Positions 1-11,564 of a DNA stretch of 64,000 nucleotides are shown here, one piece after another. This DNA is from Alisma plantago-aquatica. Taxonomy: Eukaryota; Streptophyta; Magnoliopsida; Alismatales; Alismataceae. How positions within the stretch are numbered: the first letter of the stretch is position 1; each line of letters begins with the position of its first letter. The notes beneath the pieces were generated by a model, which saw nothing but the letters and a program-made list of their open reading frames with translations, was not told where the DNA came from and did not search any database. The stretch spans positions 1,127,260,744-1,127,324,743 of the forward strand of contig OY856412.1 in NCBI GenBank assembly GCA_963693085.1. Reading direction: 5' to 3'. Made by a program: the position numbers and the translations under genes.

Positions 1-1830
1 ATTTTTCTTTTTTACAAACAAGACAGGGGCTCCCTAGGGTGAAGCACTAGGGTGAAGAAAACTCATGTCAAGAAGCTCCTAAAACTACTTCTTTAGCTCG
101 GAGAGTTCAGTAGGGGCCAAGCAATAAGGTATCTTTGAGATAGGTGAAGTTTGGGGTGTGAGATTTATGGAAAACTCCACCTCACGTGTTGGAGGCAAAC
201 TAGGAAAATCCTCAGTAAATACATTAGGAATGTCCTTCACCACATATATATGATCTAGAGCAGGGGGTGTGGCATCTAGAACTATGGATCATAAATATGC
301 TCTACACCCTTACGAAACAAGCTTTTCATCTTTGATAGAGGAGATGATGTCGATCCTCTCACTTCCTACCCTTGATTCACATCCTTCCTTCATTAGGATG
401 TACAAACTAACTTTAAATTCTTAACAAAACAAAAATACCATAAACCTCTTCAACCAATCCATCCCCAGGAAAACATCAAAAGAGGTCATGTCAAGCAGGA
501 TGAAATCGAAAGGAAACATCTTCCTAGAGATACAAAGGTCAAAGGTTAGGTGTTTGACATAAGAGAAGTGGATTCAACCACTAGGGGTTTTAACATCTAA
601 CACATGATCCATGTATTATGATTCTATTTCTAACATTGAAGCAAGGTGAGTTGATATGAAGGTATTTGACAAACTAGAATCAAAAAGTGTTTTGATAGGA
701 TGAGTATTAAGATGTAAAGTACCTTCAATAACTTCACTATATTATCCATCTTCTTCAACATTCAGAGTGAACACTCTACCATTCCGCCTTTCCACAGGCA
801 GTTGATGGCCCTACTAGTTCTGATTGTTGTTGTTGTTCCTTGGAGGAGGATTTTGTTGTTGTTGAAGTTGTTGAGAAGGTTGCTGAATTGGGGCTTGTCC
901 ACATTGAAACTTAGGACAATTAGGTTCAATATGTCCAGCTTCGCTGCACTCATGGCCATATAGGTGTAGGTCAATCATCTCTATGAGGTAGGACATTGCC
1001 AACTGGGCACCTCCCAGGAGTATGAGAACGGGAACAACAGTTGCACTTGTCACATCCTTGGTTTCCACCAAAGTTCTTCCTCTTGTTGGTGTTGTTGTGC
1101 CCAGAAGACTGAAATCCAGGATAAGATTCTATCACAAGTGTCATGTCCACCATTTGTTGAAAAGTAATAGGTAGATGGGGAACAAGGTTGCATCCAACAT
1201 TGTATCTAAGTCCTTATAGTAAAAGGGTTTATCTTCATTCAACTCCAAAATCTACGACATAATGTTCCAGAAGAAGGAAACATTGAACGTACTTAGAAAC
1301 ACTCATGCTTCCCTATCACATGCTATAGTTACCTTCTTCCTTCCTTTTTAGATAAGTGGGGTAGATGTACTTCTCACAGAACAGCTTGAGGAACTACTCC
1401 TAGGTTATGTTCAAGGTGTCGCAGGTATGAGACATACCATTCCACTAGACCCGTACTAGCCCATCCAACACATAAGTTGCAAAGTGAACCTTCTAATGCG
1501 GAGGACATGTCATGCCCTTGAAAGTATGTTGTAGGGCCAACATCCAATCATCAACCTTATCCACCATGTTTATCTCACTCTCTCCCTTAAAGCATGGTGG
1601 TTGCATCTTTATGAAGTTTGTCAGAGCAAACTCCTTACGCATGCTTGCAAAGGATGCAACATTGGAGAGTTGTCCCCCCAGGGTAGTAGAGAGTATCTGG
1701 CACAACATGGTTATCTCTTGTTCATGGGTCAAAATGGATGTTCCTATAGAAGCAGAGGTCTCCCATTGTTTTGGGGAATCATCGGGGTGTCTCGGTTATC
1801 AATGTTTCTAGAAAAATAACCCTTGTACAA
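1..1830 (-). pseudogene. Ty3/gypsy gag-protease-RT start, decayed, runs off the window
   Basis: Read on the minus strand, 1493-1732 gives a retrotransposon gag segment with the typical pattern of a PPCF-G motif followed by W and F positions (KMQPPCFKGES, DDWMLALQHTF). Around 880-960 lies a degenerate zinc-knuckle-like stretch (CSEAGHIEPNCPK) followed by a Gln/Asn/Pro-rich tail. Around 430-720 is the aspartic-protease region, with LFDSSLSNTFIS where a DSG-S-FI motif is expected, and further on FDVFLGMDWL, the usual end of gypsy protease. Around 180-240 the linker to reverse transcriptase is recognisable ([18 protein letters not shown]). The frame is cut by several stops and shifts, so it is not functional. 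The rest of pol lies outside the window. Primer site and LTR follow at 2106 and 2118, fixing the orientation. Confidence 0.75.
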
Positions 1831-2105
1831 GTTGTTCATGTCCCCAAACAAATCATCCCTCCTGAAAGAGAAAGGTATAACATAAGATTTCCAAGAGTAG
1901 ATAATAGAGATATCTATGGCTACTATTGCTTTTGGGCATGCTATTTTAGACAGTCAGTATCATCTCAGACTAGGCAGGTGTCATATCGATCCATGAGTCC
2001 TCGTAAACCAAGCTAGTGGTGCAGATGAGAATCTTACCAGTCCAGAACTCTGATCCTTTCTTGACATCCTTGCTTTCAACTTATACCCAAGTAGTTTACT
2101 AACAA

Positions 2106-2117
2106 GCTATGATACCA
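2106..2117 (-). other. primer-binding site of the gypsy element
   Basis: On the minus strand this reads TGGTATCATAGC, one mismatch from the plant initiator-tRNA-Met primer site TGGTATCAGAGC. It directly abuts the CA end of the LTR (sense ...TTACCGCA) at 2118, as expected for a 5' LTR/PBS junction. Confidence 0.75.
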
Positions 2118-4490
2118 TGCGGTAAAGAGGCGAGATCTCCTCCTTACTAAAACTTAAAGGAAATACAAAACATCCATCCTTTCACAAAGATAATAGATAT
2201 TGAGGAATGCATGTATAATATTCCAAGTAAATAAGCATGCACCATATACATGTTTATGTCAATTGCAGTAGAAAGGAAAAGAAACTAGAGATATTACATG
2301 ACTTTCATCATTGTTCATTACATGAGTTTCATGAAACATAAACTACAAAGGAGACTAATAGGATCTAGCCGTAGTAACCTAGAAATCCTTTAATCAAGAC
2401 TTGAATCTACTCTTGGTTCTGGTTTCCTTGATCTTGTTCATCACCTTGTTCAAAACTTGGGTGGTTGGGAAATCACCCAGTAAGAAAAAGAAACAAGGTA
2501 TGTGTCAAAATAGTAAACAAGAACAAAAGATAAAGAAATAACATGGTAATAAAGGCTAAGATTTCATTATAAGATGACGAGATCAAGAGTATGAGACATA
2601 ATCAAATAGATGCTTGCCATAACAAGAAAATAGTAAAAGATTGAATGCATGATTAATATTGACTATGTAAACTAAGTAGGGTTGGGGCACCTACCGGACC
2701 TCAATCTAAAGGTGAGGGGAGAGTAACACATTCCCAATCACCTACAACAATTTTACAAGTGGGAGAGTGAACTCATTCCCCAGGGTGAAATAAGGCATGC
2801 CCTATCTATGGGTGGTTGTACAAAAGTACGTACTAGTACATTAGCTAAATAGTGTAATAAAATCAACATGCTAAAGAGAAACTATGGAAAGTAGAAGCAT
2901 CATATATTTGAAACATGCAAGTGGCATACAAGACTCAATAAATAGAATATCAATATTGATTTCAAGGCAAATATAGCAAAAGAAATATTAATAGAGAGAA
3001 TAGGGTTCATATAGTACCTCAATACGGAATATAGGGCTTTGTTTGCAAATATCCCAACTTAGGGTGTAAGGATGAACATGCCTCTCTTATTGAGTTCAAT
3101 TACCAATCTTCACCACTTTTAGAAGATTTCAAGTTCAACTTTTCCTATTTCAATTTATTAACATGTATTAGAGAACACAACGCACCTTAATGTAGAGAAA
3201 CCCTAATTTTTGGACCTTTCTAGCAAAACTCATATTATGACTCTGAAAATCTCACCAATCGACATATTAGGATCTCATGATCAAGAAAATATATGTTTAT
3301 GTTAATTTTGGATTTAATATGATTAAGTTGTAATTTTTATATTTGTTGCATTAAAATCATTTTCCTAAAATCACCTTTCAATAAACCTTGAAATCAGATG
3401 TCAATATTATTTTTATTAGATATAGCTTAATTCTGATTTCAAAACATATTTATTTGTTAATTTTGGATAAGAGGATTAAAAGTTATGAATTTTATAAAAT
3501 CAGCCAATCACAAAACTAGAAAACTCCACGTAAGAAAAGAAAGGCTTGAGAGAGGGGGAAAATCCAAGCCCACGTGAATTTGCCCAATAACAGGCAGCCA
3601 GGTCATGGGTCAATGCTGGTGTGGCTTCGGTCAGGCAAGAAACAAAATAGGGAAATTAGATTATAGTGTCCATGTGCGAGAAAACAAGGAAAGAAGGGAC
3701 GAAAAGGGGTAGAGAAGTAAATTTATTGAGGGGATTCTTCCCTCTCATGCTCACGCCATCACTGCTCGAGCAGCTTGGTCGAGATTTGGGAAAATCCATG
3801 GGAGGTGATAATTTGATCAAGTGAGAGCTTGGAAAGAAAGAGGAGAAGAAAACAAACTCACTACTAGCTTTGATTGGTCAGAGGTGGCGAGTAGATGAAG
3901 AACCAATTGGAGCTAGGTCAGGACAAAGGACTCAATCATGTTGGTTATGTGAGGAGGCTGTGAGCATATTGGTGTGAGAGAGAAATCTCTTAGGTACTAA
4001 CGAGGGTAGAAGCACCCCTATTTATAGGTGAGAGGATGTATATGAGTAAAAGCCAAGGGGGTCTGAGAAGCTTGTGGCCCAAGATTTGGGCATTTCATGA
4101 AAACTTGATGAATTAGAATAAGTTTTGGATCAAAATATGTGTGATCTTATTTTCAAATTGTTGGTGAAGAAATCTTGGAAAAAGAGCAAGAAATGAGGAA
4201 GTTATGGAGATTTGAAAATTGCAAGTGAAGGGAACCAGTTTCCCAATTTGACCTGAGGTAGAAGACGAATGTGAGTTGTCCGATCCGCCATCCAACGATC
4301 CTCATTCCGTATAAAATCCAAATAAATAAAATTTGGCCACGTGACATGAAATGATTTCCTAAATTGAATTGGAATAAAGTGTGGGTGTATTTATTTATCT
4401 TTTTCTCTCTCCTCCATTTAGAGTGCAAACAAGCTCCAAATTTATTGAAAATTGACACATGGCCCAATATGAACAAGTAGAATCAGAATA
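2118..4490 (-). mobile_element. 5' LTR of gypsy element 1, inner part (R/U5 side)
   Basis: Non-coding, AT-rich sequence on the LTR side of the primer site. A TATA box (CTATAAATAG on the minus strand, 4018-4027) is followed in sense by a pyrimidine-rich stretch that could hold the transcription start. CACTA-1 inserted at 4490/4491 and the LTR resumes at 12396. From TG...CA logic the whole LTR would be about 3.2 kb. The outer boundary is an inference. Confidence 0.55.
4018..4027 (-). promoter_or_regulatory. TATA box of the gypsy LTR promoter
   Basis: CTATAAATAG on the minus strand, inside the LTR and upstream (in sense) of the primer site. Its position and context fit an LTR retrotransposon core promoter. 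No host gene lies downstream. Confidence 0.45.
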
Positions 4491-5015
4491 CACTACTACA
4501 TAACCTACCTTTAGTTTCGGTTATTTAAGGCCTTTAGTGTCAGTTTCTGAGCGACGCCTATGTGGGCGACACTAAAAGGTCACCCATTACGCGTCGGTTC
4601 CAGAACCGACACCCAAACTCTTCGCGCGCGACCGAAAACGTGCTATCAGGGGACTATAGGCATCGGTTATTAGATAAGAAACCGACGCCCAAACCCTTCA
4701 CACCACAGAAAGGGTGCCATCTTGGGCGCTATCAGTGTCGGTTATAAGCCAAAAACCGACGCAATATGTCTTCGCGCCAAAAGAATATGTGTCGGTTACA
4801 TTTAAATAACCGACATTGTAACGATATGTGTCGGTGGTTTACAATTACCGACGCCTGTTATTGGCGCCATCTTGGGCACTATCAGTGTCTGTTTTTAGTA
4901 AGAAACCGACACCATATATGTTCGCGCAACAGGAAATAGGCACCGGTTATATCTAAAAAACCGACATTATATCATTGTGTGTCGGTTTTTTACAAATAAC
5001 CGACGCCTATTGTTT
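4491..5015. repeat. 3' subterminal repeat array of CACTA-1
   Basis: About eighteen copies of TGTCGGTT-like and AACCGACA/GC-like motifs alternate in opposite orientation, each pair 10-25 nt apart, so the region can form a row of short hairpins. In En/Spm elements, subterminal motif arrays bind the TNPA accessory protein. That role here is inferred from position. The first 80 bp also share a block (gcgacgcctatgtgggcg) with the ends of CACTA-2 and CACTA-3, defining the family. Confidence 0.8.
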
Positions 5016-5420
5016 TTTTTTGTCAGTCTGCAGACCTGCTGTGGCTGGTCACAGGATGAGAAACCTGCAGTTCAGTTAACTGAACTGCAGGTTTTACGAC
5101 ATCCATTGATATCAGCCAACAACAGGCCACAAACCTGCAAATTTAACAACAAAAATATTCACACATGCATTTAGCAATACAACCTGCAGTTCCATTTTAT
5201 TTTCACACATTTAGAAACATTCATGTAGCTAGCAATCTGTAGTTCCATTCATTCACATTCACACATGTAGAAACATTCATATAGTAACCAACACTTTCAT
5301 TCATTTTCACTCAGACACATGTAGAAACATCTAGACATGTAGAAACATTCACACATATTATAATTCAGAAATTCATTTACAAAATCCCCACTATTTGTAT
5401 GGTTGTTGCCCATTCTTCTC
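5016..5420. repeat. 3' untranslated part of CACTA-1 with CACATGTAGAAACATTCA repeats
   Basis: No gene. It contains a perfect 34 bp palindrome (5061-5094) and, from about 5205 to 5360, several imperfect copies of a unit around CACATGTAGAAACATTCA. The same stretch recurs in CACTA-2 (28830-29095) and CACTA-3 (39940-40330), so it is an ancestral part of the family. Confidence 0.6.
5061..5094. repeat. 34 bp perfect palindrome
   Basis: AAACCTGCAGTTCAGTT is followed immediately by its exact reverse complement. A shorter version (GCAGTTCAG, 4 nt loop, CTGAACTGC) is kept near 29025-29046 in CACTA-2, and a decayed version lies near 39990-40010 in CACTA-3. Confidence 0.85.
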
Positions 5421-5612
5421 TTACTTCATTTAATTCTCCCATCGTATAGGGAGCATGTACATCTGGTAAGTCCGTTCCTGTAGTGGGGTCAGCTTTAAAC
5501 ACCTGTAAAGAGAATGATGTATATATATAATTAATGAGCTATAAATAAGATTGATATATTTCATATTATCTAATGAGACTATATAATACCTGAGCAATAC
5601 AATCGATGTCCA

Positions 5613-6033
5613 TACAACATGACAGACTAACACATATATAGTACATAACAACAGCAGCGTCGAATTTACATACAACACTAGCTTAGTACATATATAGTGG
5701 GACTTATAAGGTGACGATCCCACCTGGTAAAACAGGTTACCGACAACTACATGTTACGACTGGGAGGTCGTGATTCAGCAACAGTATGCATTAGCTGGAG
5801 GACAAACAGATCACCATATGTTTGTCCTCATATGGTGATCTGTTTGTCCTCCTGCTAATGCATACGTTGCTGAATCACGACCTCCCAGTCGTAACATGTA
5901 GTCGGTAACCTATTTTAGCAGGTGGTATCATCACCTTAGTCCCAATATATATGTACTAAGTTGGTGTTGTATGTAAATTCGGCGCTGCTGTTGTTATGCA
6001 CTATATATGTGTTAGTTTGTCATGTTGTTATAT
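5613..6033. repeat. 420 bp near-perfect inverted repeat (foldback)
   Basis: The left arm (about 5613-5820) and right arm (about 5825-6033) are inverted copies of roughly 200 bp meeting at ATATGTTTGTCCTCATATG. Differences are a few substitutions and small indels. It lies between the end of TNP2 and the 3' subterminal region, the interval where CACTA-2 carries its second gene. The arms do not resemble that gene. It may be a foldback/MITE inserted into the transposon or an inverted duplication formed at the deletion. A transcript through it would form a long hairpin. Confidence 0.85.
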
Positions 6034-6442
6034 GAATCTGAACCACTTGTGTGTGCTGCACTTTATGTATTGTATTTGTATCCTGCTTCTCTTCATTGGG
6101 GCTTCTTCCTGCATATCCTGCATATCCTGCATAGCTATGTCATGTCCGTCCTGCATAGCCTTCTTCCTATATTTATTTTTCAAAGAGAATACAAACAAAA
6201 ATTATTAGTGTAGAGTTAGTGAAATACTGATCAATGTCTAGAATTGCAATAGATCAAGAACCTACTCTCAGCATCGCGTATGTAATCTCGGGTGAGATTG
6301 GTCCTATAGTTCTTTAGCACCCTCCCACAATGTTTAGCATTTGTATTAACTAGAAGATAATGAAACATCAAATCATAAAATGATATTGATATTAAAAAAG
6401 TAAACATTTAGCTTCAATAAAAAAATATAAACATGCATGCCT

Positions 6443-9400
6443 CTAAAATTGTGATCTTTTATCAATTAACAATCCTTCATTGTGATCTCCGCGCACATAT
6501 AAGTCATCATTAGCTTCAATATTTTCTGGAGTTGGCAACCCAACTGAGAATGGATTGGAGTCATCATATTTATCATAGTACTCTTCTTCATCTATAGGAT
6601 CTTCAATGAACTGTCTTTTACCATGAAGAAAAACTGACCATTTATCATTTGCTGGATCATCGATATAAAATACTTGTTTCACCTGTGATGCCAATATGAA
6701 TGGTTCAGCCTTCTCGCCAATCTTTTCAAAGTTCACTAAAGTGAAACCCAATTCATCCACTATAACTCCTTTGGTGTTATCAACCCAATTACATTTGAAG
6801 AGCGGAATTCTGAAATCTATGTAGTCAAATTCCCATATCTCTTCAATGACACCGTAATATGACATTTTAGCTTCACGTGGACTCTTATCCTTTGTACTTG
6901 CAAAAAACATAGTCGATGCTTGAAGGGTGACCCCACTGTTTTGGACGACACTCTTATCATCTTGGCGCTTTGTGTAATATGTGAATCCATTAATGTCATA
7001 CCCTTCATAAGACATAACAGTCAACTTTGGTTTAAAGGCGAGGCATTTGATAGTTTCAGTAATATCATCTAGTGTTTGAGATAGTTGATGTAAGACTTTA
7101 TCTTCAAACCACTTAATAAAAGTCTTGTTATGCTCTCTAGCAAGCCACATTGTATTGGCTCGAGGATATTGTCTTTTGATGAAATTGGTATGTTCCTCGA
7201 TATAAACGTTCACTTCGTCCATGTTGTGTAAAATATACAAATGACCTTGTTCCAACTGCTCACGGCTGATTACTTTCACACGTGATCCCAAAATTCCTTT
7301 GCCAAATAGCTCGTCAATATTCTTGTCATTATCAGGAGTGTCATTACCAATGAGAAAGTCATTGCAGAAATCCATAACCTCTCTCGCCACATAACCTTCA
7401 ATAATACTCCCTTCAGGCCGATAACGGTTTCGAACATCAACTTTAAAAACGCTCATGTATCGTTCAAAGGGATACATCCAATGCAAGAAAACTGGGCCCA
7501 AGATTTTCACTTCCCTAGTCAAGTGGACAACAAGATGTACCATGATATCAAAGAACGAAGGAGGGAAATACATCTCAAGATGACATAGGGTAACAACCAC
7601 TTCTCTTTGAAAATTATCGAGAGTCTCAGGGTCAATAACTTTACTGCAGAGACTGTTGAAAAAGAAACAAAGTCTGGTGATTGCAAACCTTACATGCTTC
7701 GGCAATATAGATCGAATTGCCACGGGCAATATTTGTTGCATTAGAGTGTGACAATCATGAGATTTAAGTCCTATCAACTTCAGATCTTTCATTGATACCA
7801 ATCTACGGATGTTGGATGAGTAACCATGTGGCACCTTAACATTTATCAAGCATTCACAAAAAGCTTTCTTCTCTTTTCTAGACAACGTGTAACATGCGGG
7901 AGGTAAGTATGTTCTTTTACTACCCATTTCACGTATTTTTGTTAATTCTGACCTTATTCCCATTTCACGTAGGTCCAGTCTGGATTTTATCCCATCTTTA
8001 GTCTTACCTGGTATATTTAACAGAGTACCAATGATGCTATCACAGACATTTTTCTCAACGTGCATTACATCGATACAATGTCTGACTGTCAAAGAACTCC
8101 AATAAGGAAGATCCCAAAATATTGACTTCTTCTTGAATGAATAATTGTCACTCTGTGTAGTACATTGTGATCTCTTACCAAATTCATTGACAAAGTCTTT
8201 TATTCTTTCATAAACAACCTCCCCTGGTATAGGTTTAGGTGCACTGCGTTCCTCATTCAATCCATTGAATGCTTTGCGCTTCCTATGATACAGATGGAAT
8301 TTTGGAAGAAACCTTCGATGACCGAGATATACATTCTTACCGTCATGTTTTAGTCTTGTTGAATCAGTGTTCTCTTCACATATAGGACACGCTTTAGCTC
8401 CTTTGACACTATATCCAGACAAATTCCCATATGGTGGAAAGTCATTAATAGTGCAAAACAACATAGCATGCAAACGAAATGTATCTCTTCATGAAGCATC
8501 ATAGGTCATCACACCTTCACCCCAGAGTTTCTTTAAGTCATCAATCAGAGGTTCAAGATAAACATCGATGTCATTTCCAGGTTGTTTAGGGCCCGATATC
8601 AACAACGACAGCATTACATACTTATTTTTCATACACAGCCAGGGAGGAAGATTGTATATAACAAGCATGACTAGCCAAGTGCTATGTTGGCTGCTCAATG
8701 TCCCGTACGGATTCATCCCATCTGTACAAAGCCCAAGTCTTAGATTCCTGACTTCTTCACCAAATTCAGGGTACAATACATCAATCTTCTTCCACTGTGG
8801 GGAATCAGACGCATGTCGTAGGATCCCATCATTATTTTTCTTAACATCTGCATGCCACCTCAAATTCTTCGCATCTATCGGATTGGCAAACAAGCGTTGA
8901 AACCGTGATATTATAGGTAGATACCACATCACCTTGGCAGGAGAACCAGTTTTGGACTCCCCCGAAGTCGTCAATTTATACCGTGACGCACCACATTTTG
9001 GACAATCTTTCAAATCTGCATAGTCCTTTTGAAATAATACACAATCATTAGGGCATGTGTGTATCTTCTTGGCATCCATTCCCATTGGGCACAAAAATTT
9101 CTTTACCTGGTATGTTGAGATTGGCAGCTCATTTCCTTCAGGAAGCATTTCTTTCAACAAAGACAGCAATGACGTGAAGCTTTTGTCGCTCCATCTATTG
9201 TTAGCTTTCAACTTATACAATCTCAACACAGCGTTAAGCTTCGTAAACTTAGTACAACATGTGTATAATGGCATCTCAGCATCATGCACAATGTTTCTAA
9301 AAATGAGAGGTGGATCGGTGTGCTCTACCCCACAACTATCCAGCATCGCATCAACGATGTCTACTGGAACTGGTTCATTCACATCTACGTCATCGTAGGC

Positions 9401-9691
9401 AATTTCTTCTTCCACACAAGCACTGCTATCGACATCCACTAGTTTCGGGTTTGAAATCTCTCCATGCCAGTGCGATTCTGTATAGCCTTGTATAATCCCA
9501 TTGCACATGACATGAGTTTTGATTTCGTCACCAGTGTTGACTTTCAAGCTGTTACCGCAATGTCTACATGGACAGTAGAACCTATCTCCAGGTTGTTTCC
9601 TATGTTCCTCGGCAAATTTAATGAACTGGTGAAGACTAGAAATAAACTCTGGGGTGCAGCGATTGCGAATGGACATCCATGATCTATCCAT
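6443..9691 (-). pseudogene. TNP2-type CACTA transposase, one premature stop
   Basis: DDE-type transposase gene of the CACTA superfamily, 1,082 codons from the ATG of MDRSWMS at 9691. This start is chosen because the family begins with this motif; the open frame upstream is leader or intron. N-terminal transposase-associated domain (about residues 1-80) has the CPC-HC motif (FYCPCRHCG). The TNP2 domain lies around 200-480 (IYNLPPWLCMKNKY, GNDIDVYLEPL, SGYSVKGAKACPIC). A DUF4218-like domain spans about 630-745 (GLKSHDCHTLMQ, LHWMYPFERYM) and a DUF4216-like domain about 960-1040 (FRIPLFKCNWVD, VFYIDDP). The only break is an in-frame TGA at 8489-8491 (codon 401), where CACTA-2 has GTA (Val). Length and domains are otherwise full. 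It could be one mutation from intact, or recoded; nothing shows recoding. Confidence 0.92.
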
Positions 9692-9788
9692 TCTATGATC
9701 AAAGAGAAAACAAGTATATATTAGGACAAGATTAGGGTCTAGGGTTAACAAATACATGTGATGTCATTATTATATATAATAAATGTGT

Positions 9789-10070
9789 ACCACCTATCCA
9801 TTCTTAAACTTCTAATCTCACTAGTAAGTGTATAATGTGTATTGGGTTTTCAAGAAAATTTCGGCAGCATTTCCCCGCTGTTCTCCAAGTACATATGTAC
9901 TTAGAGAACAAACGGGGAAATGCTGCCAAAATTTTCTTGAAAACCCAATACACATTATACACTTACATCCTAAGCGAGATTAGGTGTTCAAGAACAGTCC
10001 CAAACCGGGGACTATCCAAGATTTACTCCTAATGAGTAAATCTTGGATGGGTTTCTAGGCCAACAAATAA
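9789..10070. repeat. single copy of the foldback leader unit
   Basis: The unit contains an inverted repeat of about 170 bp (9814-9984) centred on AAGTACATATGTACTT. It lies about 100 bp upstream of the TNP2 start in sense. CACTA-3 carries three tandem copies of the same unit at the same place (41841-42765). A short decayed piece also lies at 11162-11230. No coding potential. Confidence 0.85.
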
Positions 10071-10515
10071 TGTATTGTCATTCTTATACCTAAAATCCTA
10101 GTTCTTCAAGTTAGGGTGATTATTGATGTCTTTAAAAGCATGATTGGCAATTTAGGGAAAAGTTCATCATTTACATTCCAAGCATGTCACATGTGTGCAT
10201 TACAGTTCATCATTAAGCAAGATATAAGCAAGTATGTCATATTAAAATAGACTAAACAATATGAGAAAATAGTAGTGTAATCATGCAAATGGGAACATTC
10301 ATGGGAACACACACTTCAGTTATAAGCATTCATGTAGCAACTTTCAGTTCCATTCATTAATCTCTTTTTACATCCACACACAGGGGTGTACCCCTAAACA
10401 ATAACTAAACAAAGGGGTTGATGTACCCCTAAACATGCACATAATTAAAAAAACTATTAATACAGACAAGTCAAGATAGATAGACAACTAAATACTACAC
10501 CAACATGGTCCCGCA
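10071..10515. other. CACTA-1 leader, no gene seen
   Basis: AT-rich sequence between the foldback unit and the B3-like frame. I see no reading frame, repeat array or RNA gene in it. Confidence 0.5.
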
Positions 10516-10977
10516 TCAATAACTTCTTTTTGATGATGAAGCTGTGTCACGAAGCTCCTCACTGTATTTAGACAAATCTGAACTGACAGGGGCCTCAGAT
10601 TCAGATTCCTCATAGATGATATCTGACGCCGTGCGCTCATACCGCAGTAGATGATCGGGGGTCTCGCAGTTGTTGTTGGTTATCCAAACTTTGATGGAAT
10701 TATGGCCAACTGGACTGAGAAAAAGCATGTTGCAACGGACCACATGCATCTCTCCAATCCAATCACGCCAACCGTATTTTGATACAAGATTTCCTACCAA
10801 ATCATACTCAACCTCGATAAAATGTGAATAATTGCCAAAAGTTATGGTCACTTTACCAGGCATGTAGTGTCTTCCTTTTAGAAAACGCCAATGTTTGGGT
10901 ATGACCAATTGGTTTAAGGAACGATCATCTAGGATGATGTCCAATTGTTCTTCAATAGGGAACGTTAACATTAACAT
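10516..10977 (-). CDS. B3-like DNA-binding domain protein carried by CACTA-1
   Basis: Intact 153-codon frame, ATG at 10977 with an in-frame TAG just upstream, so it is a closed short gene. Residues about 10-95 follow the plant B3 pattern: QLVIPKHW near the start (B3 domains have a LxIPKxF strand/turn), a middle strand ending FIEVEYD, then YGWRDWIGEMHV (the conserved GW-F helix region), and a final hydrophobic stretch NSIKVWI. The C-terminal 45 residues are acidic and Ser-rich (YEESESEAPVSSDLS) and end in a short basic stretch (SSSKRSY). B3 domains bind DNA in plant transcription factors. The role here is unknown: a captured host fragment or a transposon regulator are both possible. It is co-oriented with TNP2, about 0.8 kb upstream, and absent from the matching interval of CACTA-3. 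The family call rests on pattern recognition only. Confidence 0.55.
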   Translation of the reverse strand: MLMLTFPIEEQLDIILDDRSLNQLVIPKHWRFLKGRHYMPGKVTITFGNYSHFIEVEYDLVGNLVSKYGWRDWIGEMHVVRCNMLFLSPVGHNSIKVWITNNNCETPDHLLRYERTASDIIYEESESEAPVSSDLSKYSEELRDTASSSKRSY

Positions 10978-11560
10978 AGAGGCCTAGTTCATAGTGACTG
11001 TTATGGGTGGACAGAGACTGCACAATATTAGTATTAACAAAGTGTAAGTACATATAACAATGTTATATATTTTCAGAAAAAGTTGTATAACATCAGTTAA
11101 TCTTTTATTTCTTGTCATAACCAACTTTATTGTGGTAGACATGATATCTTGAAAAGAAGTCTACAAATGTACTTAGAGAACAAACGAGGAAATTCTCCTA
11201 ATGAGTAAATATTGGATGGGTTTCTAGGTGCTTACTAAAATAGAACCATTATATGGAACTAATCCTACATTATACACATACTTTTCCTGAGTAAGATAAT
11301 GTGCACTTCATGGAATTATTAAGATCTGAATATATATAAGTTGTTTCTACCTACTTTGATGGGATTTTATAACATTCGAGTCTTCCATTTATAACATTAA
11401 TATCTGAATATATATAAGAATCCTATTTGATACACACGATTGAGAATCTTTCACGATACTAGGAAAATACACTAACTAGATATTCATTTAGGTGTTTGAC
11501 ATCAATATGTGTATGAGCCCTAATTAAAATTGATTCTCATAGGAAGTAAATAAATTTAAA
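10978..11560. other. CACTA-1 leader, no gene seen
   Basis: AT-rich, no usable frame. A 60 bp relic of the foldback unit (from about 11162) is the only recognisable feature. Confidence 0.5.
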
Positions 11561-11564
11561 AAAA

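Noticed and set aside
8568..9682. Plus-strand open frames opposite the transposase (also 40698-41764)
   Set aside because: Antisense shadows of the TNP2 coding frame; they share no independent domain.
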